NCBI GenBank assembly: GCA_019009955.1
Contig: CM032228.1
Location: forward strand, 203,346,501-203,410,500
From: Riptortus pedestris
Lineage: Eukaryota; Arthropoda; Insecta; Hemiptera; Alydidae
Direction of reading: 5' to 3'
DNA: 64,000 nt
The number at the start of each line of letters is the position of its first letter. Position 1 is the stretch's first letter. Below the pieces are notes generated by a model. It worked only from the letters and a program-made list of their open reading frames with translations. It ran no database searches and was not told the DNA's origin. The position numbers and the translations under genes were made by a program. Positions 22,259 through 32,220 of this stretch are shown one piece after another.

Positions 22259-22511
22259 GAGCTTTTTAAGTGGCCACAGCAAGACTCAGACTAAAACATT
22301 CCGGGATTTCGAATATTTCTGTTATTTCTTACTGTGGTCAAATGTTCAACAGGATATCACTCTTTTCTAGCCAAAATGCACTTAGTGAGTCCGTAAATTA
22401 TAAATTCAAGAGATAGAAAAAAGTAACCTTAAAATTGTAAAAGCATATGTTTCCCTACACCAGTGATTAATTAGTATACATTTATAAATTATATATTTCA
22501 AATTTTTAGCC
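22259..22511. promoter_or_regulatory. Upstream region of the PACS-like ORF
   Basis: AT-rich. It ends CAAATTTTTAG directly before CCATGG, which fits either a splice acceptor or plain 5' UTR. No TATA box is convincing. Confidence 0.25.
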
Positions 22512-23216
22512 ATGGAAATTGCTTTATCATCTACTTCTTCTTCTCCTCCCAGACCCTGTTGGAAGTTTCAAAAAAGAGAATTATCTGCCTTCGTAGGAGA
22601 ATTTCAAATACTTAGAGCACTCCATAGAGCGGTAAAATCTTTAAAATTGATTATAAAAGTAGAGAAATCCAAGAACAGATATTGTTCTGACGACATGCTC
22701 CTGCCAGAAGAGGGCCTTCTTACTACCAACATTGGTGATAAGCTTAAGTTTACGTTTATACACAATAATAAGCCAGGTGGGAATAAGATGTCATTCAAAA
22801 TCAAAGCTAAAAAATCTAAACTGTTTTCAACAAATATTAAATTGGGTAAAGGAATAGCCTATATAGATGAGATGATGCAGTTGAATAGAGAGGTAATAAT
22901 TTATGCCTACTCCCTCAACGACGAGAGAATAAGAGTGGCCAAGATTGTATTGCACGATTGTTCGAGCAAATTGCTTGAGCTGTCGGAGGACATCAGAGAC
23001 AAAATGGGCGACTCCTCTATTGAAGACTTTGTATTCCATAAAATTAGCAAAAGGACTAAAAGGAAAAGAATACCATTTCTTACAAGAATGCAGCTCATTC
23101 AGGACTCGATTAAAAATGAAAGACGTTTGCCTGAAAGTGACTCCTCTTCATCTAGTGTAGTATCACTGCCTAGACCAACACTCAAGCCGTTCTTTCAAGA
23201 TGATGAAGACCTTTGA
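22512..23216 (+). CDS. PACS-like N-terminal region protein, intronless ORF
   Basis: An intact 234-codon ORF with an excellent start context (GCCATGG). Residues about 38-155 follow the furin/cargo-binding region of phosphofurin acidic cluster sorting (PACS) proteins: LPEEGLLTTNI, GNKMSFKIK, LGKGIAYIDEMMQ and RVAKIVL fall in the order and spacing of the PACS motifs LPxxG, GNKLQI, LGxKTLAxG, MAxVMQ and KAAEI. After a basic patch (SKRTKRKR, about 178-185) and a Ser cluster, PRPTLKPFF near the end parallels PKPKLRPYF of PACS. PACS proteins connect sorting adaptors to acidic-cluster cargo at the trans-Golgi and endosomes. This ORF stops right after that motif, so the long C-terminal half of a PACS protein (usually about 900 residues in all) is absent. 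No intron or frame damage suggests a retrocopy kept open, or one exon of a larger gene. The assignment comes from motif memory only. Confidence 0.6.
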   Translation: MEIALSSTSSSPPRPCWKFQKRELSAFVGEFQILRALHRAVKSLKLIIKVEKSKNRYCSDDMLLPEEGLLTTNIGDKLKFTFIHNNKPGGNKMSFKIKAKKSKLFSTNIKLGKGIAYIDEMMQLNREVIIYAYSLNDERIRVAKIVLHDCSSKLLELSEDIRDKMGDSSIEDFVFHKISKRTKRKRIPFLTRMQLIQDSIKNERRLPESDSSSSSVVSLPRPTLKPFFQDDEDL

Positions 23217-23248
23217 TGAAGCCCTGTGCTTTCAAGTATACGATTGCT

Positions 23249-23306
23249 GGTCACAATAAGAAACACTTGACATCTCAATGTTTTTAGACAGACTCTTATT
23301 GTGACC
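23249..23306 (+). other. Perfect 13-bp inverted repeat after the PACS-like ORF
   Basis: GGTCACAATAAGA (23249-23261) and TCTTATTGTGACC (23294-23306) with a 32-base loop, starting 32 bases past the stop. It could be a 3' UTR hairpin or the trace of a small element. Confidence 0.7.
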
Positions 23307-23693
23307 TCCAACTAAAAAATATCAAATTTCATCATATATCCTATTTAAACTGAGTTGTCCGAAGTATTATCAAGAATTAAAGGTTAACCGGTTCGACCAA
23401 GTATGGTCGACATTTTTTGATAGATTCAACTGGGAGCTATCATATATCTTGATGATGAGCAATGGGAGGGGATAGCAAGCATCCTATCACATCAGTAGCC
23501 ATGAAGAAGGAAACAGGGCGCACAATGTCTTACTAGAAGGGATGTCTTAAAAATAGCAAATAAATACCACTTAAATAGTTTCTTAACGTTGATTTTGGGT
23601 GAAATCGAGGAGAAAAGTGTAAATGCCGAAAATAAGAATCACATTCATAGATGACAAAAATCATACTCACGATATGAAAAAGACAAAACTTTA
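23307..23693. other. No gene recognised
   Basis: Possible 3' UTR of the PACS-like ORF, with an ATTAAA near 23377; otherwise featureless. Confidence 0.3.
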
Positions 23694-23755
23694 TTTAATA
23701 AGTCCATTTTGTACTACTATGGCTAATAGGGGCGGGTTATCTGCAGGTTACCACC
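23694..23755 (-). repeat. SINE tail fragment
   Basis: GCTAATAGGGGCGGGTTATC and CAGGTTACCACCCT match the SINE tail on the minus strand. Confidence 0.6.
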
Positions 23756-23873
23756 CTCTTGTTATATTCACATATTCATTATCTGAATATGATTTTATTG
23801 GTATTCATAATCATAATTAAAACAACTCGCATGTGATTTTACTCAAAACCGTATTAACCAATTATTATTATTT

Positions 23874-24060
23874 ATTAACGTCCAATGTTATCTGCTACAG
23901 CTAATTAGAACGGGTTATCTACATGGTACCACCCTTTTTAGCCAGGGTGGGACTAAGGATTTAATTTAATGAGTTCGTCACTAAATAAATTCCCAGGCGG
24001 GAATCGAACTCGGCACTCATGTTATAACAAGTGAGATTAAGGCCAACGAATCAAATTCGG
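23874..24060 (-). repeat. tRNA-derived SINE
   Basis: Tail (AACGTCCAATG, CAGCTAATTAGAACGGGTT), TTTAATGAGTTCGTCACTAA, the B box read in reverse as GGCGGGAATCGAACTC, then a decayed head. Confidence 0.7.
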
Positions 24061-24129
24061 TTTAATAAATTGCTGTAGAGAGAATTTCATGGACACCGCG
24101 AAAAAAAAGGTGTTTATAAAAAAAAAAAA

Positions 24130-24195
24130 GTCCGTCACGCAGGAGCTAAGTTAACTAAGCAGATTTCCCACGGACGTCACGTATTTGCATTTGTC
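24130..24195 (+). mobile_element. Family H 5'-end fragment
   Basis: GTCCGTCACGCAGGAGCTAAG then AACTAAGCAGATTTCCCAC and GTATTTGCAT, after which the match is lost. It abuts an A-run of the flanking DNA. Confidence 0.7.
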
Positions 24196-24380
24196 CTGTC
24201 TTCAATCGTGCATCCTTCACGATCACTAGACTTTTTTTTATTACTAAAAAAAGTTTGACTAAGATGATATACCTATCATTTCAGGGGGCTCTCAGGAGTA
24301 GGGCAACTTCAATATGTATTTTATTTCTTATATTCCCTCTAGTGTTTATTCTTAAGTAAGTAATGTTTGGTTATAGTTTT

Positions 24381-24480
24381 AGCTATTGAGGTCGTACTCA
24401 CTATGCGGTTTTCGAAACACTTCTTCAAATGTCCTTCCATCTTACATAGGAGATGACGAAAATGAGGTCCGATCAAAATG

Positions 24481-24520
<40 letters not shown>
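24381..24520 (-). mobile_element. Family H 3'-half fragment
   Basis: AGCTATTGAGGTCGTACTCA, TTCTTCAAATGTCC, GAGATGACGAAAATGAGGTC and a (TA)n tract. The terminal palindrome is missing. Confidence 0.7.
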
Positions 24521-24522
<2 letters not shown>

Positions 24523-24813
24523 TATATTAAACGATTAAGTTGGACTTCAACTAAAACACTCACTGCTCATACTTCCTAATAGAATGAAAAGAGGACCAAC
24601 ATGTACAAAGTGATATTACCAATTAAATGTGCACTAACTCAAAAACCATTTACCCTTTAAGATCAAATTTTCTTTGTTGTCGCCTATAAATAAAAAAATC
24701 GAATTAAATATTTAACGGTCGTGGTTGTCAGGCTTCTTACTGTGGAAGAAATAGAGAATAGATTGTGAGATGAGATCATCATCGTTTATAACCAACCATG
24801 AGGGGGACGACTT

Positions 24814-25095
24814 TTAGCAGATTTCCCATTAGGAAAATCAGCTAATGAGGTTCTACTAATGGCGCTATATTCGACATATTTCTTCAAATGCCCTTTAACA
24901 GATGGAACATTTTTATATATAATCATTCTCGCTTCAAATGAAAGTTTCTATTAATGTCGTTTCTTAAACTTTTAGCAGATTTCCCTCAAGGGAAATCAGC
25001 TATTGAGGTTGTACTCATGATGCGATTTTCGAAATTTTTCTTCAAATGTCCATCGATCCTACCCAGGAGATGACGAAAATGAGGTCCGTTCAAAA

Positions 25096-25147
<52 letters not shown>

Positions 25148-25700
25148 CTGTTACCGCTCTAGCGGTCGCAATTTTTGTTTGATCGTTACCAAACTCGATA
25201 TTTAGTCGTTTTATGTAAAAAGAAAGATCAAGTTCTTTAACGGCTTAAATCGGACCAGTGGGAGGGGGGGCGTTAGAGGGGAGGATTTTCGAAAAATCGA
25301 AATATCTCCGTTACTATATGTCGCATCGAAAAAGTGTACAGAATCATTGTTATTGAAAATTAATTTTACTATAAATATTGTTCTATACATTTATTCTCTA
25401 TCTTGAATATTAACCGAGATATATGCATTTTTATGAAATTTGGGCCGATAACGGATTTTTGAATTTCCCGCGAAAAGCTAGTTCGGCCCATGGCCGTAAC
25501 TGTTCGGCTCTCCTATGGAAATTTCTCTATTGTATAATTTCACGTGGGAAATCTGCTTAGTTTATGCAGCCCCTGCGTGACGGACTTTTTCTCTATCTGG
25601 TATAGGTACTAACCGAGATATTTGCATATTTAAATTTTCAGCCTTCATTAAACCCCCACAATAAAACAATTAACAATTAGCCAATATGCCAGAACGTCTG
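24814..25700 (-). mobile_element. Older family H copy, interrupted by a younger one
   Basis: Begins TTAGCAGATTTCCCATTAGG and reaches GCTTCAAATGAAAGTTTCTA. It is cut at 24972 by a complete younger copy and resumes at 25586 with TCTCTATCTGGTATAGG, CCGAGATATTTGCAT and CAGCCTTCATTAAACCCCC. The flanking pieces join at the position that is a T-run in sister copies (for example near 48840). Confidence 0.65.
24972..25585 (-). mobile_element. Family H element, full length, nested
   Basis: Complete 614-bp minus-strand copy: palindrome with one mismatch, (TA)n at 25099-25142, GTCTGTTACCGCTCTAGCGG, the core, then GGGAAATCTGCTTAGTTTAT and GCAGCCCCTGCGTGACGGAC. It is well conserved and therefore probably among the younger copies. 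Confidence 0.85.
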
Positions 25701-25710
25701 GTCCCTATGT

Positions 25711-26060
25711 GGCTTGTGAGGCCGAGACTACGCCCAATTGCTCTTTAATTTCCAAGATGAGTTTTTTTTTCAAGATATATCTATTGCATTCGTTCCTTTT
25801 ACTAAGATTAATGCTATTCTGTACGGAAGTTCATCGATATCTTGAGAAATAAGTGCTAGTCTAACTCTGGCCTCTCAGGCCGAATGCGCCTAATCAATTT
25901 TACTAGTTTTAGTTTAAGCTTCATTCTATTCTAATAAAGCCATTATTTACGTTCTAAATAGTATATTTGTTTTCCTTAGATCATACCAGTGTTTTAAATT
26001 AAAATTAATTAGTTAGGGATTGGGGGGTTAAAATATGTGTGCGGCCTCTCAGGCCGGGTG
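25711..26060. repeat. Three GC-rich palindromic motifs in AT-rich DNA
   Basis: GGCCTCTCAGGCC followed within a few bases by TGCGCC occurs at 25869 and 26043; a decayed form GGCTTGTGAGGCC followed by ACGCCC is at 25711. Each is preceded or followed by sequence resembling the family H segment (ATCTTGAGAAATAAGTGC; TACCAAATATCTTC), so they may be the 5' hairpin ends of a related element family. Confidence 0.45.
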
Positions 26061-26460
26061 CGCCCGGTTTTATAACGTCCAGAGGTGCCCCCAATATTGG
26101 TTAAGTACCAAATATCTTCTTCAACGAACCTTGAGAGATAGATGCAAATTCGTTGTGTTATGGCTTTATAAGTTAAGATTTTACGTTCTTGTTCGAAAAT
26201 GATTATTTGATTAATACCATATTCGGTATTTAACCGTTTCACTCAACATTAGGTGGGAGCATGAGGGGGAGGGGGTTGAGAAGGAAATCGAAAATTCTAA
26301 ATATCTCAGGTATTTTTACTCGAAAAACGTTATGGAGTGAATTTTGTTGAATTATTGATGCGGTAAAGTTTATCCTGTCCTATATTATTGTTATAAATTA
26401 TTCTATTGTAAGTTTTGTTCCTTTTTATGGCCAAATACTTTTATTCCAGTAATTGAATTG
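26061..26460. mobile_element. Possible ancient family H core
   Basis: TACCAAATATCTTCTTCAAC then GAGAGATAGATGCAAATTCG, and further on a G-rich block with CGAAAATTCTAAATATCTC, echo core segments of the family. They are highly diverged. Confidence 0.3.
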
Positions 26461-26924
26461 GATATTTAATATATGACGATGGCTCACGAAAATTGACCTG
26501 TTTTAAACGAAAGAAAAAACACTAAATGCCAAAGAGGCTAATTAACATATCTAAGTAGGTGTCGCTTTTTAAAAATAAAAACTATTGGCCATTAACGTAG
26601 GCCATTTCAGACTAAGTGTAATGTTCACAGTTTAATACGAATAAATCTCACACTGAAATACTGCAATGCACGATTTTCAGTAAGCACCTCATCTGCAGTA
26701 CTTAATTACCAATGGTTAAACCCATTGAAGTTAGTTACACCACAAATTTAAAACATCCTTATTGTAAAACTAAAATATTTTCCTCTACTTATTTCATACA
26801 TTTAAGTCTAACATACGGCACAGGGCAGGCACATTAGGAGCACGTAGGAAAAGAGAAAGCAATAAGTAAATGTGCCTTAAAGACCCGGAGAAGGACTTGC
26901 GGAGAGGTTAGACATCTGTAATTA
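26461..26924. other. No gene recognised
   Basis: AT-rich; nothing supported. Confidence 0.3.
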
Positions 26925-27205
26925 GATAAATCTGACTGGTGGAAAGTTCAAAATCTATTCTCTATTTCTCCCGCAAAAAAATTCAAATAACCCCGTTAAT
27001 ATTCGAACCCGAGAAAGCATTTATGAAACCGTAGTCATAGAAAATCAAATTTCCATGAACACTGGTTGAAGTATTTCGTTACGGGGATATTTCGAATTTT
27101 TAATTATTCTCCCTTCTAGAAGATCTCATTTTCTAGTTAGGGTCGACGGATATTAGTATAATGTTTCAACTACAATAGCTGATTTCCCTTAAATGAAAAA
27201 TGACG
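26925..27205 (+). mobile_element. Old family H copy with internal deletion
   Basis: CCCCGTTAATATTCGAACCC, GTTACGGGGATATTTCGAAT and CTTCTAGAAGATCTCATTTTC run straight into the 3' end AATAGCTGATTTCCCTTAAA; the microsatellite and palindrome arm are lost. Confidence 0.5.
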
Positions 27206-27787
27206 TTGACTTGGCCCATGTCCTCGATAGACTAAGGACTAAGTAATATTAATTGTTCATCTATATAATGTACTGGCAAGACATTTATGACCCTTGGAAA
27301 AAGTAGCTTCTCCTTGGGTGACACTATCCTCATTGAAGGCAACTTGAACTCGTTCCTCTTTTTCATATCCTTACGACGAGTATTAATTACGATTTTTCTA
27401 AGGCCTAGAAATGGTAGGAGACTATTTCAAGATATTGCAAGATTCCCTAAGAAGCATTCTGGAAACGATGCAGATTGAAACACAGCCTTCATTTTTGTCT
27501 AAATCATAATGAACGGCGTTCTTTGAATCTTCCAGAATTGGTGGCCGGAATTTAAATTGTTGATTGTTTTGCCTTCGGATTTACTGGCCCTGGGTTACTT
27601 CATCAAAAACTCTTTCACAGAAGCTCAGATAAGAGAAATAAACAACTTTATAACTATTTATATTTTATTTAAATAGATAGAGTGTTCCTTACTCCTATCA
27701 GTTGATTTATTAATGATTACAATTGCAATTGTAATCGAGATGGTGTGCAGAAAAATTGATACAAATTACGTTAGGAAAACATTATTA
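27206..27787. other. No gene recognised
   Basis: A 63-codon ORF at 27287-27478 has no motif. Confidence 0.3.
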
Positions 27788-28241
27788 TCTTTATATATAT
27801 AATTCTACTGTACGTGTGCATGTCACTGAACTCCTAAACGGCTGTACAGATTTGAATGAATTTTTTGTACGCGCTTTGGTGACGCCCTACATGGTTTAGC
27901 GTCACAAATCATTCCGGCAGGTGGGGGTCGTAAGGCAGGCCTAAAATTAAAAATAGTGATATTTCGTTTCCTATTAGTTTTTCGGCAAATATGTACAGGT
28001 TAAAAATTGTTTGTTATTTAGAGTAACTTTTGTTATATTCACTTTTGTCTTATAACAAAGTATAAACTAGATATACCCTAAAAAAGTAAAGTGGGAGCCC
28101 ACAATTTTATTGGGCACTAACGATTGAACCGAACTTAACAAAACTCTATACGTGAATTAGCATTAATTCTAACCTGATTATAATCGGTATTAAATTTTTT
28201 AGGTTCGAACGGACATGCAGGACGTCTGCCGGGTCTACTAG
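27788..28241 (+). mobile_element. Short non-autonomous Helitron
   Basis: Begins TCTTTATATATATAATTC after A and ends GCCGGGTCTACTAG before T: canonical TC..CTAG ends with A/T insertion. Its 5' third (CTACTGTACGTGTGCATGTC) differs from the Helitron at 14144, while its middle shares the CGTTTCCTATTAGTTTTTCG and GAGTAACTTTTGTTATATTC unit, so the two are mosaic relatives. 454 bp, no coding capacity. Confidence 0.8.
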
Positions 28242-28709
28242 TTGCATATATACATTATTATTAGCAGATGACTTGTAAATGGGGTTTATTATATCGATTC
28301 TTCTAGGGGTTTTTTTATAACAATTATTTGAGGGGAAGGTATGCTATCAGTATCACAGCCAACCTATTACAATGTTACATTAACCTTCAAAATGTAATTG
28401 GTTATTTTTTGACCAAGCTCTCTTAAAGATGTTCTGATAGTTGCCTGAAGCACGTATATTAGAAGAACTATAAGCTCAGTCAATTATGGGGATTATTTTC
28501 CTATTTTTGACTACCAACGTTACAAACACTTGAAATAACATTCTCGTAAAAAAATCAATTTGGTTCAGCAAGTCTATTAAATTTTTAGATGGGAACGAAT
28601 AAAACGAGGACCAGCTCAACAAACAATTCTTATTAAGTGGGATTAAACAAATCCTTGATGCATAGGTTGAAATATAGTTCCACGACTCCACTTAAGTTTT
28701 CTTATATAC

Positions 28710-28753
<44 letters not shown>

Positions 28754-28990
28754 CTATATATTTCTAAATACTCTGTATTTTTATTACTAACTCATCTTTA
28801 ATTATTGATATGGTTTTTTAATATTGTTTAATGCCAGTGTTGTTTTTATGGCAAATATACATACATTTACATTGAAATATAAATAAATAAATATATTGTA
28901 GCGGCAATCTTACGCTTTGTCGCTAGTGTATATGAGTTGCACATTTGTTTAGCCAATATTATTTTTTTTTCTCTTGTATGATTTTCTTCA
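28242..28990. other. No gene recognised
   Basis: Contains a (TA)n tract (28713-28751); no other feature. Confidence 0.35.
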
Positions 28991-29060
28991 ATCAGGTTAG
29001 AGGGCAGCGGATACCATATTCACTCTTAGAGCCATCTGTAAATACTTGAAAACCTTTTTA
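28991..29060 (-). pseudogene. Possible RNase H motif scrap of a non-LTR element
   Basis: On the minus strand a short frame reads VFTDGSKSEYGI then stops; TDGSK is the first catalytic-motif context of non-LTR retrotransposon RNase H domains. Only about 20 codons are involved, so chance is not excluded. Confidence 0.3.
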
Positions 29061-29496
29061 AGGAATATTCATTCAACTTGTGAGGAGGTTGTTTATGGGG
29101 GCTTGTGCATTTCAGTTTTTGACATTATCTTCCAGGTGCTCAAGTTTCTTGTCTGTCATCAGCAAAGGCTCTCTTTTGCTTCTCCAGTTTCGTCAACACC
29201 GTGGTGTCCAGAGGTCATACTTGAAATGAACGGTTGGACGAAATTCCCTCCGAGAACGCCGATGGCCAATTGCTCTCTATAAAGCTCTAGAAGAGAGCCT
29301 ATCCTTTGAGTTGTAGGAGTACCTTTAAGTTATAAAGGTATTTCCTTGTAGGTAAATGGCAGCCTATAAAAGATTTGTCGACTAGATGGAGAGGAGGCGT
29401 GTTTTTCGGCCTTGAGTGGCTAGAGGGGGATGAACTCAGAATCGGCAAGCTCCTTTTATTTGTTCCCAAACTGGATGTTTTCCCCCCCACCACAAA

Positions 29497-29498
<2 letters not shown>

Positions 29499-29530
<32 letters not shown>
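29499..29530. repeat. (CA)n microsatellite
   Basis: About 16 uninterrupted CA dinucleotides. Confidence 0.95.
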
Positions 29531-29533
<3 letters not shown>

Positions 29534-29598
29534 ACATACTTCTGCTCAAAATGCCAGCTGGGCCTTTACTGTACTCTCGTCATTTGCTAAATCTTCTT

Positions 29599-29670
29599 TT
29601 AGCAGATTTCTCTTACTTCCAAATTTCTTCGCCAAAGTCGATATTTAACAGTTTTGTGTAAGATATCAGT
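29599..29670 (-). mobile_element. Family H fragment, internally deleted
   Basis: TTAGCAGATTTCTCTTAC then CGCCAAAGTCGATATTTAAC and AGTTTTGTGTAAGA: a 3' terminus joined directly to the core. Confidence 0.45.
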
Positions 29671-30779
29671 CGCCTATAGTGATTTTTATAATGCTTATCC
29701 TTCACTCTCTATACGGGAGTAAGAAGAACCAGTCTCACGACTTCTTTGGCAGGACTTACGGCTCTAACATGATGCCATGCATGGTCTTTTCTGATTACAA
29801 AATCATTACTATGCAGAAACTTTCTACCCTGAAAATATGATTTGGTAGTGGGGGAGAGCAATAGATATCCAACATTAAATCTTCAAAGCTCTTTGATACA
29901 ACTGATGGGACATGAATCAATATTATACAAATCCAGTGAAATTAACAGATCAACGTCGTATTGTTCTCAATTCAATTGGCATTCTAAAAAAAAATATTTA
30001 GTTTAGCATAGAATATATTCAGGGTACTGCCACTGAGCTACGCCCTCTTTCTGAAATTGTTTATTTTTCATGATTATATTCTGTGAACTCGAAAAGACAG
30101 AGAGACCATTTAAAACTGCCCTTCTTGGACATGTATACTCCGATACAAATGAAGTTTTTGAACTCCCATACTCTGACAAAGACGAATCCTAAGAAGATAT
30201 TTGGAAGTAGGCCGTCTGTGATATATAGTATTCGTGGGCAGATTACGGAGATACATATACGTATCTTAATGGAACCAATGAACCGGCAGATATAACCTGC
30301 ATTCGGTCAGCAGCTGGGAACTGGGGAAGTAAGGACATCCTCAGACAATTCAAACATCTTAGCTTCCCTTTCTCACACTTGGACTATAAGGGAAAATTCA
30401 TTGGAACCTGTCTATTCTGCATGGGGTGCGAATCGCTTTATGTCGAAAACAAAAACGATGAGCGAAATATGATTTTAAAACCTTTGTCACCTGGGGTTTC
30501 CATGTGCTGAGATTCCTTATATCTGGCGTGGCCAGTATTTCTTTTTTAGAGCGAACCCTTGTTAAACAAAGAAAACATTTAGTTTGAGAATGGTATTTTG
30601 AATAGTATCATTGCTTAATGTGAAAACCACATGCGTAGAAATGGGCGTTAATACAAATAACTAGCTTCACATTTAAGTTACTATGTAAAGTACACCAATT
30701 GTCCTAAATAACATGACAAGACTTTTACAGTTAACCAATTGAGCTATTTCAGTTATTACAGTTAGTAAATTACTTTCTG
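29671..30779. other. No gene recognised
   Basis: A 70-codon ORF at 30083-30295 lies in a mixed-composition stretch (30080-30500), with no domain recognised. Confidence 0.3.
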
Positions 30780-30905
30780 CTCCTGCTGTTCCGACTTCGG
30801 CCGATTGGAAACTTACTCAAAACGTTTAAGTGCCGCGTTTCATTGTGATCCCACGAAAACTGCGGCCTGTAAAGCGTTAACAGACTAATTCATAAATACA
30901 CACAC
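30780..30905 (+). mobile_element. Old family H core variant
   Basis: TTTCATTGTGATCCCACGAA, CTGCGGCCTGTAAAGCGTTA and CAGACTAATTCATAAATACA form a variant of the CGACCGCTAGAGCGTTAACAGAC block; a sister lies at 42120-42262. Confidence 0.5.
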
Positions 30906-31758
30906 ACAGAAACTCTCATATGATTGGTGAAGATTCCAAAGTCACGAATATTACTCAATAGCTTCTTCAACATGGAAATCTGATGAAAATGTTTATTATC
31001 AAATTATTAGTTGTTTATAATTTGAAGAATAGGCCTAGCCTCAGAATTAATGCAAATGGAATTAAGTAACCTCTTATCTCTACAATGATCGGAATGAGCT
31101 CTGGTCTTTTTACATCTTATAATAAGCCAGCAATCAAGGAAAGGTCATTGGTTCAATTTTGTTAAATGAGTCCCTACCAGTCATCGCTAGTAAACATCTA
31201 CATATATCTATCATCAGTGAAACAGCTGATTTTGAAGATTAGTTTAATTCATGGTTGTAAGTAGTTGAAGCATGAATGGCTGAACATTTATATAATAGAA
31301 CCGTGGGATTAGTTTCCAATTTAATGTTTTGCTCCGACGAATTCACTAATGAGAAAGGTAGGCTAATCTATGCTCCATCGAAATTATAACTATAGAATAT
31401 CTTTGGCTGACGAACTGCTCCACGCCGTGCTCATAGTAGTTCTTCATTCAAGTAGCAAGTCAATGTGCAACACGATGCTGAGTAGCATATTGGACGGACT
31501 GAAGTCCAGCCACATAAGCTTGGTACCGCTAAATAAAATATGGAATGCCATCACAGGATATGAACTTGGCACCTCTAACAAGTAATCCAATTATTTGCCA
31601 CTGGACCATCGCCACCTACAATGGCTAACGTTTTTGTTTATCATATCGTTACGGCAATAGTTTTTTTTAAATGTATGTGTGACGTCCTGGTATTAATTAC
31701 TCATTTCATAAATATATTTTTATTCCGATTTTTGAGGTGAGTGAATCCGTCTCTATTG
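30906..31758. other. No gene recognised
   Basis: AT-rich with a GC-richer 71-codon ORF at 31370-31585; no motif seen. Confidence 0.3.
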
Positions 31759-31852
31759 GTAGATTTCCCTTAAGGAAAATCACCTGTTGAGGTCGTACTC
31801 ATGACGCGATTTTCGAATTTTTCCTTCAAATGCCCTACCTAGGAGATTATGA
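31759..31852 (-). mobile_element. Family H 3'-end fragment
   Basis: GTAGATTTCCCTTAAGGAAAATC, TTGAGGTCGTACTCATGACG and CTACCTAGGAGATTATGAAA. A decayed core may follow in opposite orientation at about 31980-32200. Confidence 0.65.
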
Positions 31853-32220
31853 AAACGTTTTATTTAGTAGTTAGGTTGATGCACTCGCTAGGATTACGAT
31901 CCGGGTTAAAAGTATGTCCTTTTCAATATCCTTCTGCATTTGCCACATTCATATTTATAAGAAAATCCTTTAATAGCAATGTTACATTTTTAAATTCAGC
32001 AATTGAAATCTTTCTAGAAGTAAAAAAAGTAGATGAGAATTGAAATTCCAACAACTATGGTTATATAAGTTTTCCACTGGACTCATAAAAACCGAGATAT
32101 GTCGTATTTTCAATTATTCCACCTCCCTCAAGGCCGATTTTAGCCATCAATTTAATTATTTGTTTTTCCGTTAGCGTTTTGAACATTTTATCGTTACACA
32201 TACATTAAAGGATATATTGG

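Noticed and set aside
29060..29280. Reverse-transcriptase YADD-like motif (AFADDRQE) on the minus strand
   Set aside because: It lies only about 130 bases from the RNase H-like TDGSK scrap, far too close for a real RT/RNase H arrangement, and the frame has stops on both sides.
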